Positions 13,854 through 26,288 of a stretch of 64,000 nt of DNA are shown here, in pieces. The position numbers were made by a program, and so were the translations under genes. The DNA comes from Nemopilema nomurai. Taxonomy: Eukaryota; Cnidaria; Scyphozoa; Rhizostomeae; Rhizostomatidae. How positions within the stretch are numbered: the first letter of the stretch is position 1; the number at the start of each line of letters is the position of its first letter. The notes under the pieces are model-generated. The model saw only the letters and a list, made by a program, of their open reading frames with translations, was not told the DNA's origin and made no database searches. The stretch lies in the NCBI GenBank assembly GCA_003864495.1, contig ML133451.1, forward strand, positions 505,885 through 569,884. The letters run 5' to 3'.

Positions 13854-14049
13854 CGTTTACACTACAGAAAAAGAAACGGAACTCTTTGGTCCGGCCTGAA
13901 AAAGCGGAACTCTTTGGATCGGCCTCGCGCTTACCCTTGAAATCTTGGTTCCGTGCTACTATAGGAACGGTTCCGCTCTCCTTTGGTTTCACTAAGGTGC
14001 GAAACTTCTTTTCCGTCCCTAGATTGTCCTTTTCTCTCTAGTGTAAACG
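13854..14049. mobile_element. Small non-autonomous element (MITE candidate) with 11-bp terminal inverted repeats
   Basis: CGTTTACACTA at 13854-13864 is matched by its exact reverse complement at 14039-14049, giving a 196-bp unit. The interior includes a short direct repeat around GGAACTCTTTGG. No clear target-site duplication flanks it. The length and the perfect inverted ends fit a MITE, but a single copy is seen here, so the call is tentative. Confidence 0.4.
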
Positions 14050-14424
14050 AGCAGCAACGGTGGTGGTGATTGAAACTGGGCTATCGTTGGGGTGGGGCTT
14101 TCGCAGATTGTTACACAGCATCGCCACACCAATTTAGACATTTAAAAAAACTGCGACGATGGAATCTCAGAGGAAAAGGCTTCTCACTTCTTGTTTGATT
14201 TAGTTAAACGATTTGGTTGGCTATCAGACTACACTTGAAAACATTCTTCTCCACTTTCAAAAGTAACTTCCCTCGGACAGAAAATATTAGGCCATAGCGC
14301 ACAGCCCAAGTGCAAGTTCCGTTCTTTTTACCCAGTGTGAATGAGGTCAATTTAATTCCGTAACATTTTGCTGTAGTGTAAAGCCTTTCAGATGATGCAT
14401 TGCCTCGTGCTATACTGTAAGCTG

Positions 14425-14444
14425 TTGTTGTTGTTGTTGTTTTG
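14425..14444. repeat. (TTG)n microsatellite
   Basis: About six tandem TTG units occur in intergenic sequence upstream of the ephexin gene. Confidence 0.8.
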
Positions 14445-16723
14445 TTCTTGTGTCGCAATTGGCTCGTTCAAGACTTCTGTTAGTAGTGGCTAGTCAAATT
14501 CTGCGTATATAGACACTATTACTTGTTGCCAACTTCATCCAATATTGGCATCATTAGTGCCTTGGGTTTGATGTTGAATTGTTCAGTCGGGGAGCCTTTA
14601 GTACTTTGTTTCCTTAAACAGTGTGACCCCGTCATTTCTCTGTTGTTGATCTTTGTGGTCACATCCAACCAACCAACCGTATCCACATTCAAAGTTACAT
14701 ATCACGAGAATTCAATAATGTCGTAATATCCCTCACACGATCATTCCATCGCATTTATGTAAGTGACTAACTGTCATAGAGACAGGTTGGTGAGTTAGGA
14801 AATTCCCGAAGCTCACAGTCAAGGCTTTTTCTCAAATTTAGACGTTCCTTTCAACTGAGTGTTTGCTAAGCCCATATCTTGACAATTATCAATTCATTTG
14901 CTTTCAACTCATGTTTTTCAACAAAACGAATCAACTGAATGGTATTTGTCAAGTTTTCTTAAGGTGGAATCCGAATCTGCGAAATTTGTTGATTCAGGAA
15001 AAAGGCAGTTGTTTGAGCATGATTTTGTGGTGACGGGTGTGTTTAACGCTTTAGATAGAAGTCATTGAATTAATAAAAACAGCAATGACCTCTAAAAGTG
15101 CCAGCTAAAGAGGCAAAGGTGGAACTAAAGATGCAAGAGCATTATCAACCTTGTCTCTATGTTCTTCCAAATTGCATGCAAGTACTTCCATTGTGGCACT
15201 TTTCTTGAAATGAAGTATGATGCTCCTAATTGTAAATAGTTTCTTGTATTTTCCGTCTAGCATTGCCGCTGTCAATTAAAGTACTAAACATGCAGCAAAC
15301 CGTTAGAAGCTGATGTTACTTTGATCTAAGTAACAAAGTGTGAGCTTTTCTTCTTTAAGCCAAAACACCTTGATGTTGGCAAAAACGATTTCATTTTGAT
15401 AGAAATACTTTTTCACTGAAAAGATCGTGGTGGAATGCTTTTGCGAAACAGCAGGGGAAGAGAGACGAGAGATTAAAAAATTTGACGTGAATTTTTGCAG
15501 CGGCATGATACCTTGACCCAGGCCCCTTTCTGGTTTACTTCCTCTAACTTGCGAGGAATGCAACAAATCGCAGTCGAAGCCCTTGAAATATTATTTTCAG
15601 AAGGAAAAAACAACTAGAAGGTGAAGTGCATGCCCAAATGAATGTGGATTTGTAATGTGGTTCCCCTGATACATTTCCGATTACGCGAGAAGACAAAGAG
15701 GAGGCGATTTGATTTGGATAGGCCGTGTGTTGGGTTGGCGAGTTTTGATTAGAAAAACTAACGACGTATTGCGCCCGATTGGACCGTTATACTTTCTATT
15801 CAACTGATCCACATTGTTGTTGAATATTTACTCTCTGGAAAACGTTCTGGTCCTTGATGTTTTGGTAAGTATATTATTCACGAATAGGTTTCGTATTTTT
15901 GCAAACAAGAGTTGTCCGAGAATAGCACTCGCTTTTGTTTGGGTATGTTTTGACACTTCTTTAAAAAGATCTCGGCACTGAAGTTGCTTGTGGATTCAGA
16001 TCATTGCAGAGAGAAAAGAAGTATACAGCCTTGCGCTCATCTTATGAATTAATTCAGTCATTTTTAGTTGACTCCTCTGTTATTTCTTTATTCACGTCAT
16101 TTTTAGTTTATTGTCGTTCTCGATTTGTTTAATAATTGCCTCCCACACACATCCGCGATGAATCTCATTTATATTGGGCTTCCGTTAGACTAACATTCCC
16201 CCCAATAATCTCTAATTTTCCTGCCGAACAAACAAAGCCTTTAGGCCATCACCGCATCCACCCTTACAAATCTACTTCTACACTGTAAGATTTGCTTACA
16301 TGTGCTCGTTTGCTATACTTTTCTGCTATTTTATCAACTTCATCATATCGAATGGACTGCTTCATCATATTTAAAAAACCCTAGACTTTGTGTATATGTT
16401 TTGTTTAACTTGATAAACAGTTTTTAATAGAATTATTGTTCATTTTTCTTTCTTATGGCTAGAATTGATTGTAAACAACCTTTTAACAATTTGGTGATTC
16501 TAGTCAACTTATGATTAAAGTGAGAACAGCATGCTAACATTAGGTAAATGCAACTTTTAAAATGTACATAAATTGAAAAGAAAGTGAGTTTACACACTCC
16601 TAAAAATGCACAAGAACTTGATATTAGCCATTATGTATGTTTTAATGTGAGTAGTCATCTTTTGGGCTTACTCATAAGTATTGTCACCAATGTTTTAATT
16701 TGAGATATTTTTCTTCTTCTTAG

Positions 16724-16809
16724 GGCTCTAAAAAACCTGTTCTGATGTTAACCATACTGGCTTTCATTACCATGTAGTTTATTCTGCCACATTTGCATAG
16801 TAAAGAACA
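16724..16809 (+). other. 5' untranslated part of the first coding exon of the ephexin gene
   Basis: A pyrimidine-rich tract ending in TTCTTCTTAG at 16723 looks like a splice acceptor, so the exon with the start codon probably begins at 16724 and an upstream noncoding exon exists. A candidate donor is TTTTG followed by GTAAGT near 15866. Both calls rest on splice-signal shape only. Confidence 0.4.
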
Positions 16810-19800
16810 ATGACAGAATCCGGCAACAAAGGAGATGGCCTTTCTGTTGCTGCAAGGATTCGCTTGTACCAAAATAACTTCAGCAGTGGTGAATCCAAGG
16901 GGGGGCCAGGAAAATCTTCAAATGATTGCCACCAGCCTCCAGGAAAGCCAAAAAGAGGCATTTGTGATGATATTAAACATAAGCAGCCAATGAAAGATGA
17001 TGAAAAGACTGAATCAGCTTGTTCAAAGGAAGCAGGTAGAGATTTCAGCAAACCCAATGAAAGGAAAAGTCCTAGCCAAAGCCCTGCCTTGTCGCAAACA
17101 GCAAAAGCAGAATTAATGAAATTTGATAGTCCAAAAGTTGCAGTTAAAAGGCATTCATTAGGAGAAAAAGCAATAGAGAGGGACATATCTTGTGTTCCAG
17201 CTGACAAAAGAAGTGAAAAGATTATAAAGCCCCCATTGCCAACAAAACCTACAGCAGCAAAGTTGAATCCTACTCCCCCAAAGGATTTAAATGACAACTG
17301 TAATGTGAATCCTAGTCTGACTGAAAAGGTTAACAACCCAACAGCTGAAAAGCTAAAACTGAAACCTAAATTTTCTTCAGAAAAATTACCTGGATTACGA
17401 AGGAAGGAAGTATCAGATAGTGTTAACTTAAAGAGGCTTTCTGGTCCTCCAAACCGCCCCTTGCCACCTGGTCCAAAACCACATTCAAAATCATTTGCAG
17501 AGACAGAGTTACATAGTGTTTTTGAAGATGTTTCCAACCAAGATATATTATCGTGTGAAGAAGATGATAGAGTTTATGAAGACCCTAATCAGCATGGCAG
17601 TAATGATACTGAGTCGGATTATGAAGAGCCAGGTTTGCTAGAATGATAAAGACTTTTTACTAATGATCTGGATCTTTTTACTTCTGAAGACTTTGTAACT
17701 ATACCAAATTGTTGGTAAATACACACTGACCTTTTTTCTCAAAAAGTAATCAGTTGACAACACCAGTAATTTTAAGTGATTTTGCACAGCAAGTTCAAAG
17801 CAATTTCCTGATCTCATTAATGGACTCTAAAAAATATAAAGTGTAAACTAATACAGTTATGGTGAAAGGATTTTTCCACTTTATTGACCTTCAGATACCC
17901 CCTTTTAAAGTTCAAAAGTAAAGTAGACAATGCTCAGATGGTAGTTTGTTTTTACATTTTAAATGCAGTAAAATTTTAGCTTTTGATTTTTGATGTTCAG
18001 AGCCAGTTGATTGTAACAAGAGAGGACAAAGTCATGTTGCTCAAAGTATGACAAAAAGAAGACCACCTCCCTTACCAATTACTGCTCATGATAGCTCTAG
18101 GAAGTCTGCCAAGCCACCACCTCTACCATCAAGAAACTCTGTCAGTATTGCTGAAGGTAGGGTGCTGATACATTCTTGATTGTACACTCATAACTTTGGT
18201 TATTTTTATTTTAGTATTTCATTTCAAAGATAAACTCCATTTTTCACCACAACACAAACACAAGTCATTTATTCAAATTTATTTCCATTCACTCACATCA
18301 TCTTCCAAGTTTGTTATGATCGATTGAAGGATTTTTTGATTGATTTATTTCTTATTTCAACCTGTCTCTCTGTTGCTGTATCCTCAGTGATGTTAAATCC
18401 TATACTCTGTAGATGTTTTACAGTCTCCTTTTATTTCCTGGATAGTATTGGTTTAACTATTTTTTCTAGACCAGTCACTGTATTCATATGCTTCAGATGC
18501 AGTTGAAATGTTTCCAAACAGAGTACCTCCTATTCCTGCTAGTAGTTCCTATGAAACTCCAGATGCTAGTAGTGTCAGAGGATTGATGCTAGGCATCCAG
18601 CAACAAGATGAGACCTATGAAACACCAGATAGTACTTGTGTAAAAGGTTTTCTTGCAAAGGTCAATGAGGTTAAGATGACTGGAAGCTGTACATATGAAG
18701 CCCCTGATCCAGAAGTTGTTGATGGTTTTACAAATTCTCTTAAAAAAAATGAAGGTGATTATTATTTCTCCCATTTTTATATAGATGTAGTTTTGGAGAA
18801 CATCTCTTTTGACCCCTCACAAAAAGAAACAGGGCAAACGCAATGTTAAGAACTAGAGAAGTATGTATAGAGTGATGTAGCTTGTACACTGTACACAAAG
18901 TTGTAACTAGAGAAGTATGTATAGAGTGATGTAGCTTGTACACTGTACACAAAGTTGTAGCTATAGATGCTTGTAGATATTGCAATACTGAAAGAACTAA
19001 CTTGGAAACTAAATTGTACAGTTTCCTTCATTATCAACTCACTGTGGGTGCTGTAAATGACATACATTATTTATTTCCTGTGTATGATTCACATTCTTGA
19101 AACTCTGGCTATAACATACCTCATTTTCACTACCTCAGCCCCCTAATTGAAAACAAAACCTTCAATTTTTGGCCAAAGAAATCAATTCCACAAAGATCAG
19201 AAGCAGTGGCAAAATCAAATCTACATCTCACATGTGTAGTAGATTGCTCACAGCATCGGTGCTATGTGTATGAATATGAATTATGGTTGCACTGGCACAC
19301 ATCCATGGTAGGGTAGATAACAACATACTTGATCTTCTCTTTTTAGATGAATCAGACTCAGATTCTGATGGCTATTGTGAGCCAAATGCCATTGATCAAA
19401 TCCAACAAAGATGTGGAAAGCCGTTGGCACCACAAAAGGTTTTGCCCCCACCACCACCAGGCGAAGAGCCATCTGACCGAGAAAGCAGTGATGAAGACTC
19501 TGGACATGACTATGAGGATCCCAGCGAAGAAATCCGACCATCAGCGCGGTTGTTATCTCTTCGTAGAGGAAGTCAGCCAGTATTCAATCCTGATGCATAT
19601 CTTGCACTGGAAAATATGGACGAAAGCACAACCTATCAAGATGTAAGTTTTCAGATTGCAGTTCATATTTAAAGCAACCAGTTTTCTATCCAAATTGACC
19701 ATTTGGCAGTGTTATAGTCCTAGTGTTTTTTATGCAAACGAGCCTTTACTTGAGGCTTTTTGTCTCTAAAAACACGTTGTCTAATGGTATAATTACCACC

Positions 19801-22800
19801 ATGATAAATTACCACCAAACTGTTCCAAAATATTTTCCTTTGATTGCACTTTATATATGGTAGAACAAATTCTAGTTTTTTTGACAACACAAAACAACAA
19901 AGTATTTTAAACTGAATTACTTTTTTGTAGAAAAAATTTGCCAAAATTTTAAAGTTCCGCCTCAAAAATGCCACGTGTCTGGGATCCCTCAATCTTTGAC
20001 TGTGTCACATTATAAACGATCTCACGTGAAACAAGTTCTCAAAGTGATCGGCCAATTTTAGCGATAAAAAACAAGAAATTTTCAGTATCCAGAAGTCGTC
20101 CTCTTCAACAAAAATATCTGTACTCGCGATCTATTGCTCTTTTAATTTAATAGATGTTGGTTTGATTCAAGTTCTCCTTTATGTTTTCACAGCCTGCTGA
20201 AGCCTTTGCATCTATGAAAGGTACTACTCTCTTAACTGCCTGTTGTATCATAAATCGTTGGGCAGGAATTTAGTGTTACAACATTCGATAAATCATGCTT
20301 CTTGTGCATGATAATGATATCATAACAATTCATATGAAATCATCAATCAAACATTTTTTATCTAGCTTTTACTAGAGCATTGCAGCAGAGTGAAAGGGAA
20401 ATAAGATGTCTACTGGCTGCTTTCTTTGCTATGAAGCTTTGCTATGAATGCGTTTGTGTCAGTGAAATTGCTTAATTTATCCAAATCTACATTTGATAGT
20501 CGCAGAGCTCATTCGAAAAAATCTTTTTTCCTAATGGTCAGCCATGATTTTTGCTTGATTCCTTTTTGATGCTTTTCAGGACCAGAGCCTGTAATGAAAA
20601 TCGAAGAAGATGATGATGAATATGAAGATCTTGCTGATGGTGGGTTTTCTTCCTGCCTTTATTATGACATTTTGGATATATTTACTTGATCCAGCAACTA
20701 GTTGCACTCTATGAGATTGCTGGTGTTGTGCGATAAGCCGTCGAAAACTCATTAAAGACAGAAACCTTAGTATTGTATTTTGTATAAGACAGCTATCCAA
20801 GACTGCCTTGTAAATGCATCATGAAATTACTGCCATAGCCTGAATATTTTCACTACAAGATCATTTATCTTTGTATAGAGCCGCTATATCAGGTTTATGC
20901 TGCGGACGTGCTGTCGGAAATGCGACGGCGAAGTAAGAAAGAGTACAACGAAGAGGATGACCTGTTCAGTGAGTACAGCACGGGAAGCATTGAAGCCGGC
21001 CAGCGGCTGCTGTGGTGCCAGCTGCCCTCGGTCAGAGACAGCGGCGTATTGGATGAGCTGGAGCCGCGCGAGAGGAAGAGACAGGAGGTGATTCCCCTGC
21101 TTGGTTACATTGAAAGGAGGCAGTCACCTCCTGAATACGCTTCGTTCGTGTTGTGATGGCGATGGAAATTCGACTTATATATTCAAGTCATGTTCTTCAA
21201 GCCAAGTTCGCTTTGCAAATGTTCCTGAAATGCATTGGAGGGATGTCTTTGGGCGCTAGCCGATGCGTCTGTATCTGACAGTTCCTTGTACATTTCCTCA
21301 GTCATTCCGACAATTCCTATAGACTTTTGATGACAGTTGTGTTTAAATGACGATTCCGCTACACTTGTAGGGCAGTAGGACAAATATAGTATAGCAAAGA
21401 CTGAATTACATGTTCATGAACTTTTCTGCACGCTTCTATTTTTACAGGCAATGTTTGAGGTCATCACGTCAGAGGCATCCTACTTGAAAAGTCTTAGCAT
21501 TTTAGTGAACCATTTCATGAATTCATTTCTGGAGGAGCTGGAAAGGCCATCCGGGGAGCGGCTTATTGATAAACAGCAATTCCATTTCATTTTCGGTGGA
21601 CTGGCAGCGATTAAAAATATCAGTGAGAAGTAAGTCTGCATCGGTCTGTCTACTCCTTGTATGACTTTGTTCCAGATGTGACAGCATTTATGACTGTTCG
21701 CTAAGTTTTTCTATGCTTTTAATAAACCTTTGAAGAAGGAGATGAAGATGGTGCAAAATCATAAAGAGTGGGTTTATCGTCTATGCTTCGAATAAACCAC
21801 TGTGATTCTATGTGAGTTTATCGAAGTACATGTTGTAGCCCGAACCATTTTTGCTTTTGTCTCATTAAAGGCTGGGTGGCTTATACATGTCAACTTCTTT
21901 TTAATAGATTCCTACACAGCTTACGCGGAAAGCAGCAGGAAAACTTCATTATTTCCTCGATCAGCGATGTTATTACCGACTATGTAAGTTCTATAATTTC
22001 TTTAAGCAAGTCTTGAATTTATGTCTTTTGTTTATTGCAGCTTTGTGATTCTGCCTGGTGATATCTTGTTGTGATAACCTGCTGTTCTATTTCATTCATG
22101 TTTTAGGCCACGCAGCATTTTGAATGTTACGTAAAGTATTGCTCAAATCAGGTGTACCAAGAGCGAACTTTGTCCGCCCTTGGGTAAGTTGATTACTTCT
22201 ATTTGCGACATAAATGAAGCGAATTTAAGAAAAATCCAGATTCACCAGACTTTTTTTGATTTGCATTCATATTATTGCTCCTTAGATTGAGAACCTGTCG
22301 TCAAAAACAATCAGAGCAGTTAGAATAGTTTTAGGTCTCTAAATTCAGAAGTGACTTTTTAGGTTTTGTTTATTTTAGAAATTGCAATTTCTATATTTCC
22401 GAAAGCGTGTAAGTTTTAGCAGCCCACATTCATCTTGATGTGTAAGTAATATATTTGAAGCTAAATGAATGCCAGGTGGTTTCTTTGTAACTTATACAAA
22501 TAACTGTGTTTTCCCATAGTTCTGAGAATCAAACGTTTATTGATCTTCTGGCAAAATTGGAGTCGTCTTTGAGATGTCAAGGGTTGTCCCTCCAATCTTT
22601 TCTTGTGCTCCCAATGCAACGAATCACTCGTTTACCTCTTCTTTTGGACGTGAGTGTTCATCAGATCTTTATCAAATAGATTTTTTTTAGTTTTCTGTCT
22701 GACGCCTGATTCTCATTCCTATAATTAATCTATTTTTTTCACATTGGTAACATAAGCCTTAATCGTGCTGTCAACTTGTGTTTCCGTTGCTAATTTCCAT

Positions 22801-25800
22801 TGAGTCTTAATCGCCATCTATTTGCTGGCAATAGGCGATTTGTCACCAGTGCGAGCCTGGCAGTGAAGAATTTACCGATACGGACAAAGCTCTTACCGAA
22901 GTACACAAGGTAAGCAAGCCTCTTTCGAGGTGTCCTGTAATTTGCCCCTATGACTCACAGTGACTCTTTCGAACTCGAAATTTTCGCGCTAAATTCGTTA
23001 CCACACATTGATGCGTCTTGAATTATTTTCGTTGCGTTTCGGTATTTTCTTCCATCTCGCCACTTCTCCACCTCCTTGTCTCCTTAATTTTTATGCTCTA
23101 TTCCTTTTTCCATTTCCTTTATCGATGCCTAATTTGTTATTTGCTTTTGGACCACAATGGCTATGAAGTATGGTATGCGATGGGGAAGTATCCGTGGAAT
23201 CAGAATTCGACCACAAAACATTTGCATTCAAAACTTCTTAAATAATGAAAGGAATCATAAAATTCTTTGTCTTCTACGGCTTTATATTCCCTGAGATATT
23301 ACAGAAATTGCCAATACAAGAAGAGACCCATCGACACGAGAATTTTTTTTGATGTCCTATGCCTTTTTTAGGTTGTGAAAGCTTGTAATGAAGGTGCTCG
23401 TAAAATGGAAAGAATCGAAGAGATGTACTTCATCCAGCAAATGCTCTCGTTTAAAATGAAGGTAGTAACTTGCATAAGGTTGATATAAAGATGGTCTTCT
23501 AATGATGACAATGTATTTGTCAAACATAAAAATTACCCAATAATTAAGGAGTTTGTATGCTAATATGTCGTTGATGTCATAATGGCACCTCTTGACCCAG
23601 GCCCCCGAATCAGCGTTGCGATTCTAACAGTATGCATCTAGCTTTTCCTGAGTATTGCCAAATGTGTATTTTAATGGCATAGCGCTAGTTTTCGCTTGAA
23701 TAACTTAGTTATGAAAGGAAGAAACATCTTTTACAGAGCCTTATACAAGCACTGATTCTTTATTTGGCGACTCAATGTATTTATAACATTGTCTTCCCCA
23801 TTTCTCTTCACACATTTCGTTTGTAACATTGCACAATTTTGTAAAGGAAGATTCAATTTTTGCAGCCACTTCCAATCGTCTCTTCGTCAAGATGGCTTCT
23901 CAGACGAGGGGAACTTGTTTGTCTCGAAAACGAAAGGAAGACTCGCACCTTCAAACTACTGCTCAGAGGAGGAAAATATTATCGAATTTACTTGTTCCTC
24001 TTCAACGACCTGTTGCTTATTACCAAGATGAAAGGGTGAGGCTCGTCTGATTTGTTCCCACTGTATTTGATACCAACGCCGTAAGCGAGGTCATGGCTTT
24101 GACAACGTGTGTCGTTCCGTTCTGCTATGAAAGCTTTTTATTGCCTACGTCATCGCTGTCATGCGCCTGTTGAGTGCTGGCTATTTTTCGCTGCAAACTC
24201 TGCTGGTCTTTGATGATTGAATGTCATGGAAGCTTTTTTGTACCATGCAGTGGTTGCAGTGAATCAACGCCACATCGTTTCTCTTTTTAGCGAGGAGAAT
24301 TTCAAAGTGGTGGATTATTGCTCCAGAGCCCTCCTCCGCATTGACGAGCAGTATGTGCCGACGGGCGATACACTGAAGCCAGGCACTGTCGCGATTCCAA
24401 CGAACAAGCACATGTTTTCACTCGTCCTTTTGGAGAACCACCAAGGAAAGACAGCAACATATATTTGTCTAGCGGCAACAGAGTAGGTGGTCTTTTTCTT
24501 GCCACTGCAAATTCAATACACTGCTTACAATTACTGCACGAAAGTCAATCAGCGTTATTATTCCGATTTACCCTTTCAACCTCGTTTTCATGTTATTGCC
24601 GCTCTTATTCTCTCGAGCTGGCTAGCTGGCAAAGGAACCTGCTCAATACCTCACTTTGTTATTATTTTTTCAAAATGTTACATTGCAATTCAGTTTGACT
24701 TCTAATGTTATTCTGGCCTAACGCAAGCCGTAGCCATAGTACCATGCGCTGTTGTTTTCAGAACGGAGAAGGTTCGGTGGATGGAAGCTGTCAACCCTAA
24801 AACTGAAGGAGAGCAGGAAGGAGAAAGAATTTACGAGGAATGGGGTAGGTTCAAAAGTGCATCGTTGATGTTTTCTGAAGACCCATGCTGGTGACGCGTA
24901 CTTGTTTCGCTCGTGCGAAATTTGATAGAATAGAACATGTTTCAGAAGAACTTCGATATTTCTGTCCAAAGCCATCGCTTTCTCTGATGTTTTTATTCCC
25001 GGCTTAGCTGGCCACAGAGATGTATTTTTTGGAAGCAAGACGAATTGAGATTCTACCCTCATGTCACGATATGCACTTTAAAAGGTTTATAATTTTTACA
25101 CGCGTCTTGTTTCAGATTGTCCTCAGGTTCGCGCCATTCATGCGTACCAAGCGCAACAGCCCGATGAATTGAGTTTAAGGGAGGGCGACGTAATTAAGGT
25201 GTTGCGGAAGTTGCCAGACGGTATGTTGCGATACCTTTTCACATCTAGCCTTTGTGGCGACCGTGGCTAGCCTTAGCTTATCCCTTGCATTGCAATCAAT
25301 ACGTAATTTAGGACCATGGTAAATGAAATAGAAATGATCGATGCTACGAATTCCCCGATTCTTACTTCATAGCCTTGTATGAAGCTATTTCGCTTATTAT
25401 AGTCCTAGCAAAGTCAGTGCTCATACCCAGGGCTTGAATATGTACAAACCTTCATGGATCGTCCAGTTTCCATCTGCTTTGGTCTGCAGGTTGCTGTGAA
25501 ACTGCTGTCAACAGTGATCGCCTGTGATTAGCTTTTCAAAATGTTTTCCGCCTTCTTATGGCTTATTACAGTTGACTCCATTGACATCTTTGTTAAATTT
25601 TCTGTGCCAATTGAATAAGGAGGGGTCGGAAAAGGAGCGGGGGCCGAAGCGATATGAAGTTGAGGTCACTATGCTTTCTAAAACGCCGGAAAATAAAGTT
25701 TCAATATTTATATAATATTGTGGTTTTGCTAGAAACGAACGGCCTTGTTGATGAAATTCCGATTATGAACGGAACGGCTTTTGAAGATTATGGCTGTTTC

Positions 25801-26134
25801 CCTGTCACCTTGATATAGGAATAATTCATTCATATAGGATATAGGAATAATTATGTTGTAATTGTGATGCTTCTTTCAACAACAAAATTTTACTGTTTAC
25901 TGTCATACCGGCTCTTATTGGTGCACTTGAACAACAAATTTGGTTTTAGGCTGGTACGAGGGGGTGCACTTGCTGGATGGTGAGCAGGGTTGGTTCCCTG
26001 CCAATTTCACGGAGGAGATCCACAGCGAACACACCAAAGCCCGAAATCTCATGCAGCGGTACCGCCTTATTAACACGGTCACGTTGGCTTTCGATTCAAA
26101 GGCGAAGAAGGCTCCTCTGGGGTCGAGGCAGTGA
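16810..26134 (+). CDS. Ephexin-family Rho guanine nucleotide exchange factor (DH-PH-SH3), complete
   Basis: The protein should load GTP onto Rho-family GTPases near the membrane. The coding exons are 16810-17632, 18001-18156, 18470-18754, 19347-19642, 20193-20220, 20580-20639, 20879-21087, 21448-21629, 21908-21983, 22107-22183, 22520-22649, 22835-22909, 23372-23461, 23866-24035, 24291-24482, 24762-24844, 25116-25220 and 25950-26134. All joins keep phase and total 3222 nt, giving 1073 residues. Residues 1 to about 600 are low-complexity, acidic and proline-rich with repeated Y-E-x-P motifs. The DH domain covers about 620-829 (AMFEVITSEASYLKSL, FLVLPMQRITRLPLLL), the PH domain about 830-975 (RWLLRRGEL, YLFLFNDLLLITK) and the SH3 domain about 980-1040 (ending DGEQGWFPANFTEEI). 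The domain order and the sequence before DH match the ephexins (NGEF, ARHGEF5/16/19/26). The single invertebrate gene cannot be assigned to one vertebrate paralogue. Confidence 0.95.
18851..18958. repeat. Two tandem 54-bp repeats in an ephexin intron
   Basis: The segment 18851-18904 is repeated without visible change at 18905-18958, in the intron between the exons ending at 18754 and starting at 19347. It is a recent local duplication. Each copy contains the palindrome-like GTACACTGTACAC. Confidence 0.9.
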
Positions 26135-26282
26135 CCAGACACAAACGGGGATTCCCGGCATCAATGGCATTAGCTGGCAACCGGTTTCTCTCGTGCTCCA
26201 GTAATTTTTTGTCGGAGTAATTTTTTATTTTGCTTTATCTCAAATGAAAATAGCTTGATGATACATGCTACTCTATTTATTC

Positions 26283-26288
26283 AATAAA
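26283..26288 (+). terminator. Polyadenylation signal AATAAA of the ephexin gene
   Basis: AATAAA lies about 150 nt after the stop codon, just before a T-rich stretch. It is the first canonical hexamer downstream of the stop. Confidence 0.7.

Larger units (their letters stand above)
12998..16720. other. Intergenic region between HPS3 and the ephexin gene
   Basis: The HPS3 3' untranslated region lies at the left. No AATAAA was seen close to the stop; an ATTAAA occurs near 13439. Open frames around 13368-13676 and 13778-14041 have no splice signals or recognisable protein. A short inverted-repeat element and a (TTG)n tract are listed separately. A possible noncoding first exon of the ephexin gene ends near 15866 at TTTTG followed by GTAAGT. 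Confidence 0.6.

Noticed and set aside
16779..17537. 252-codon open frame on the - strand
   Set aside because: It is antisense to the first coding exon of the ephexin gene, whose reading is confirmed by phase through 18 exons. The composition is that of a complement shadow.
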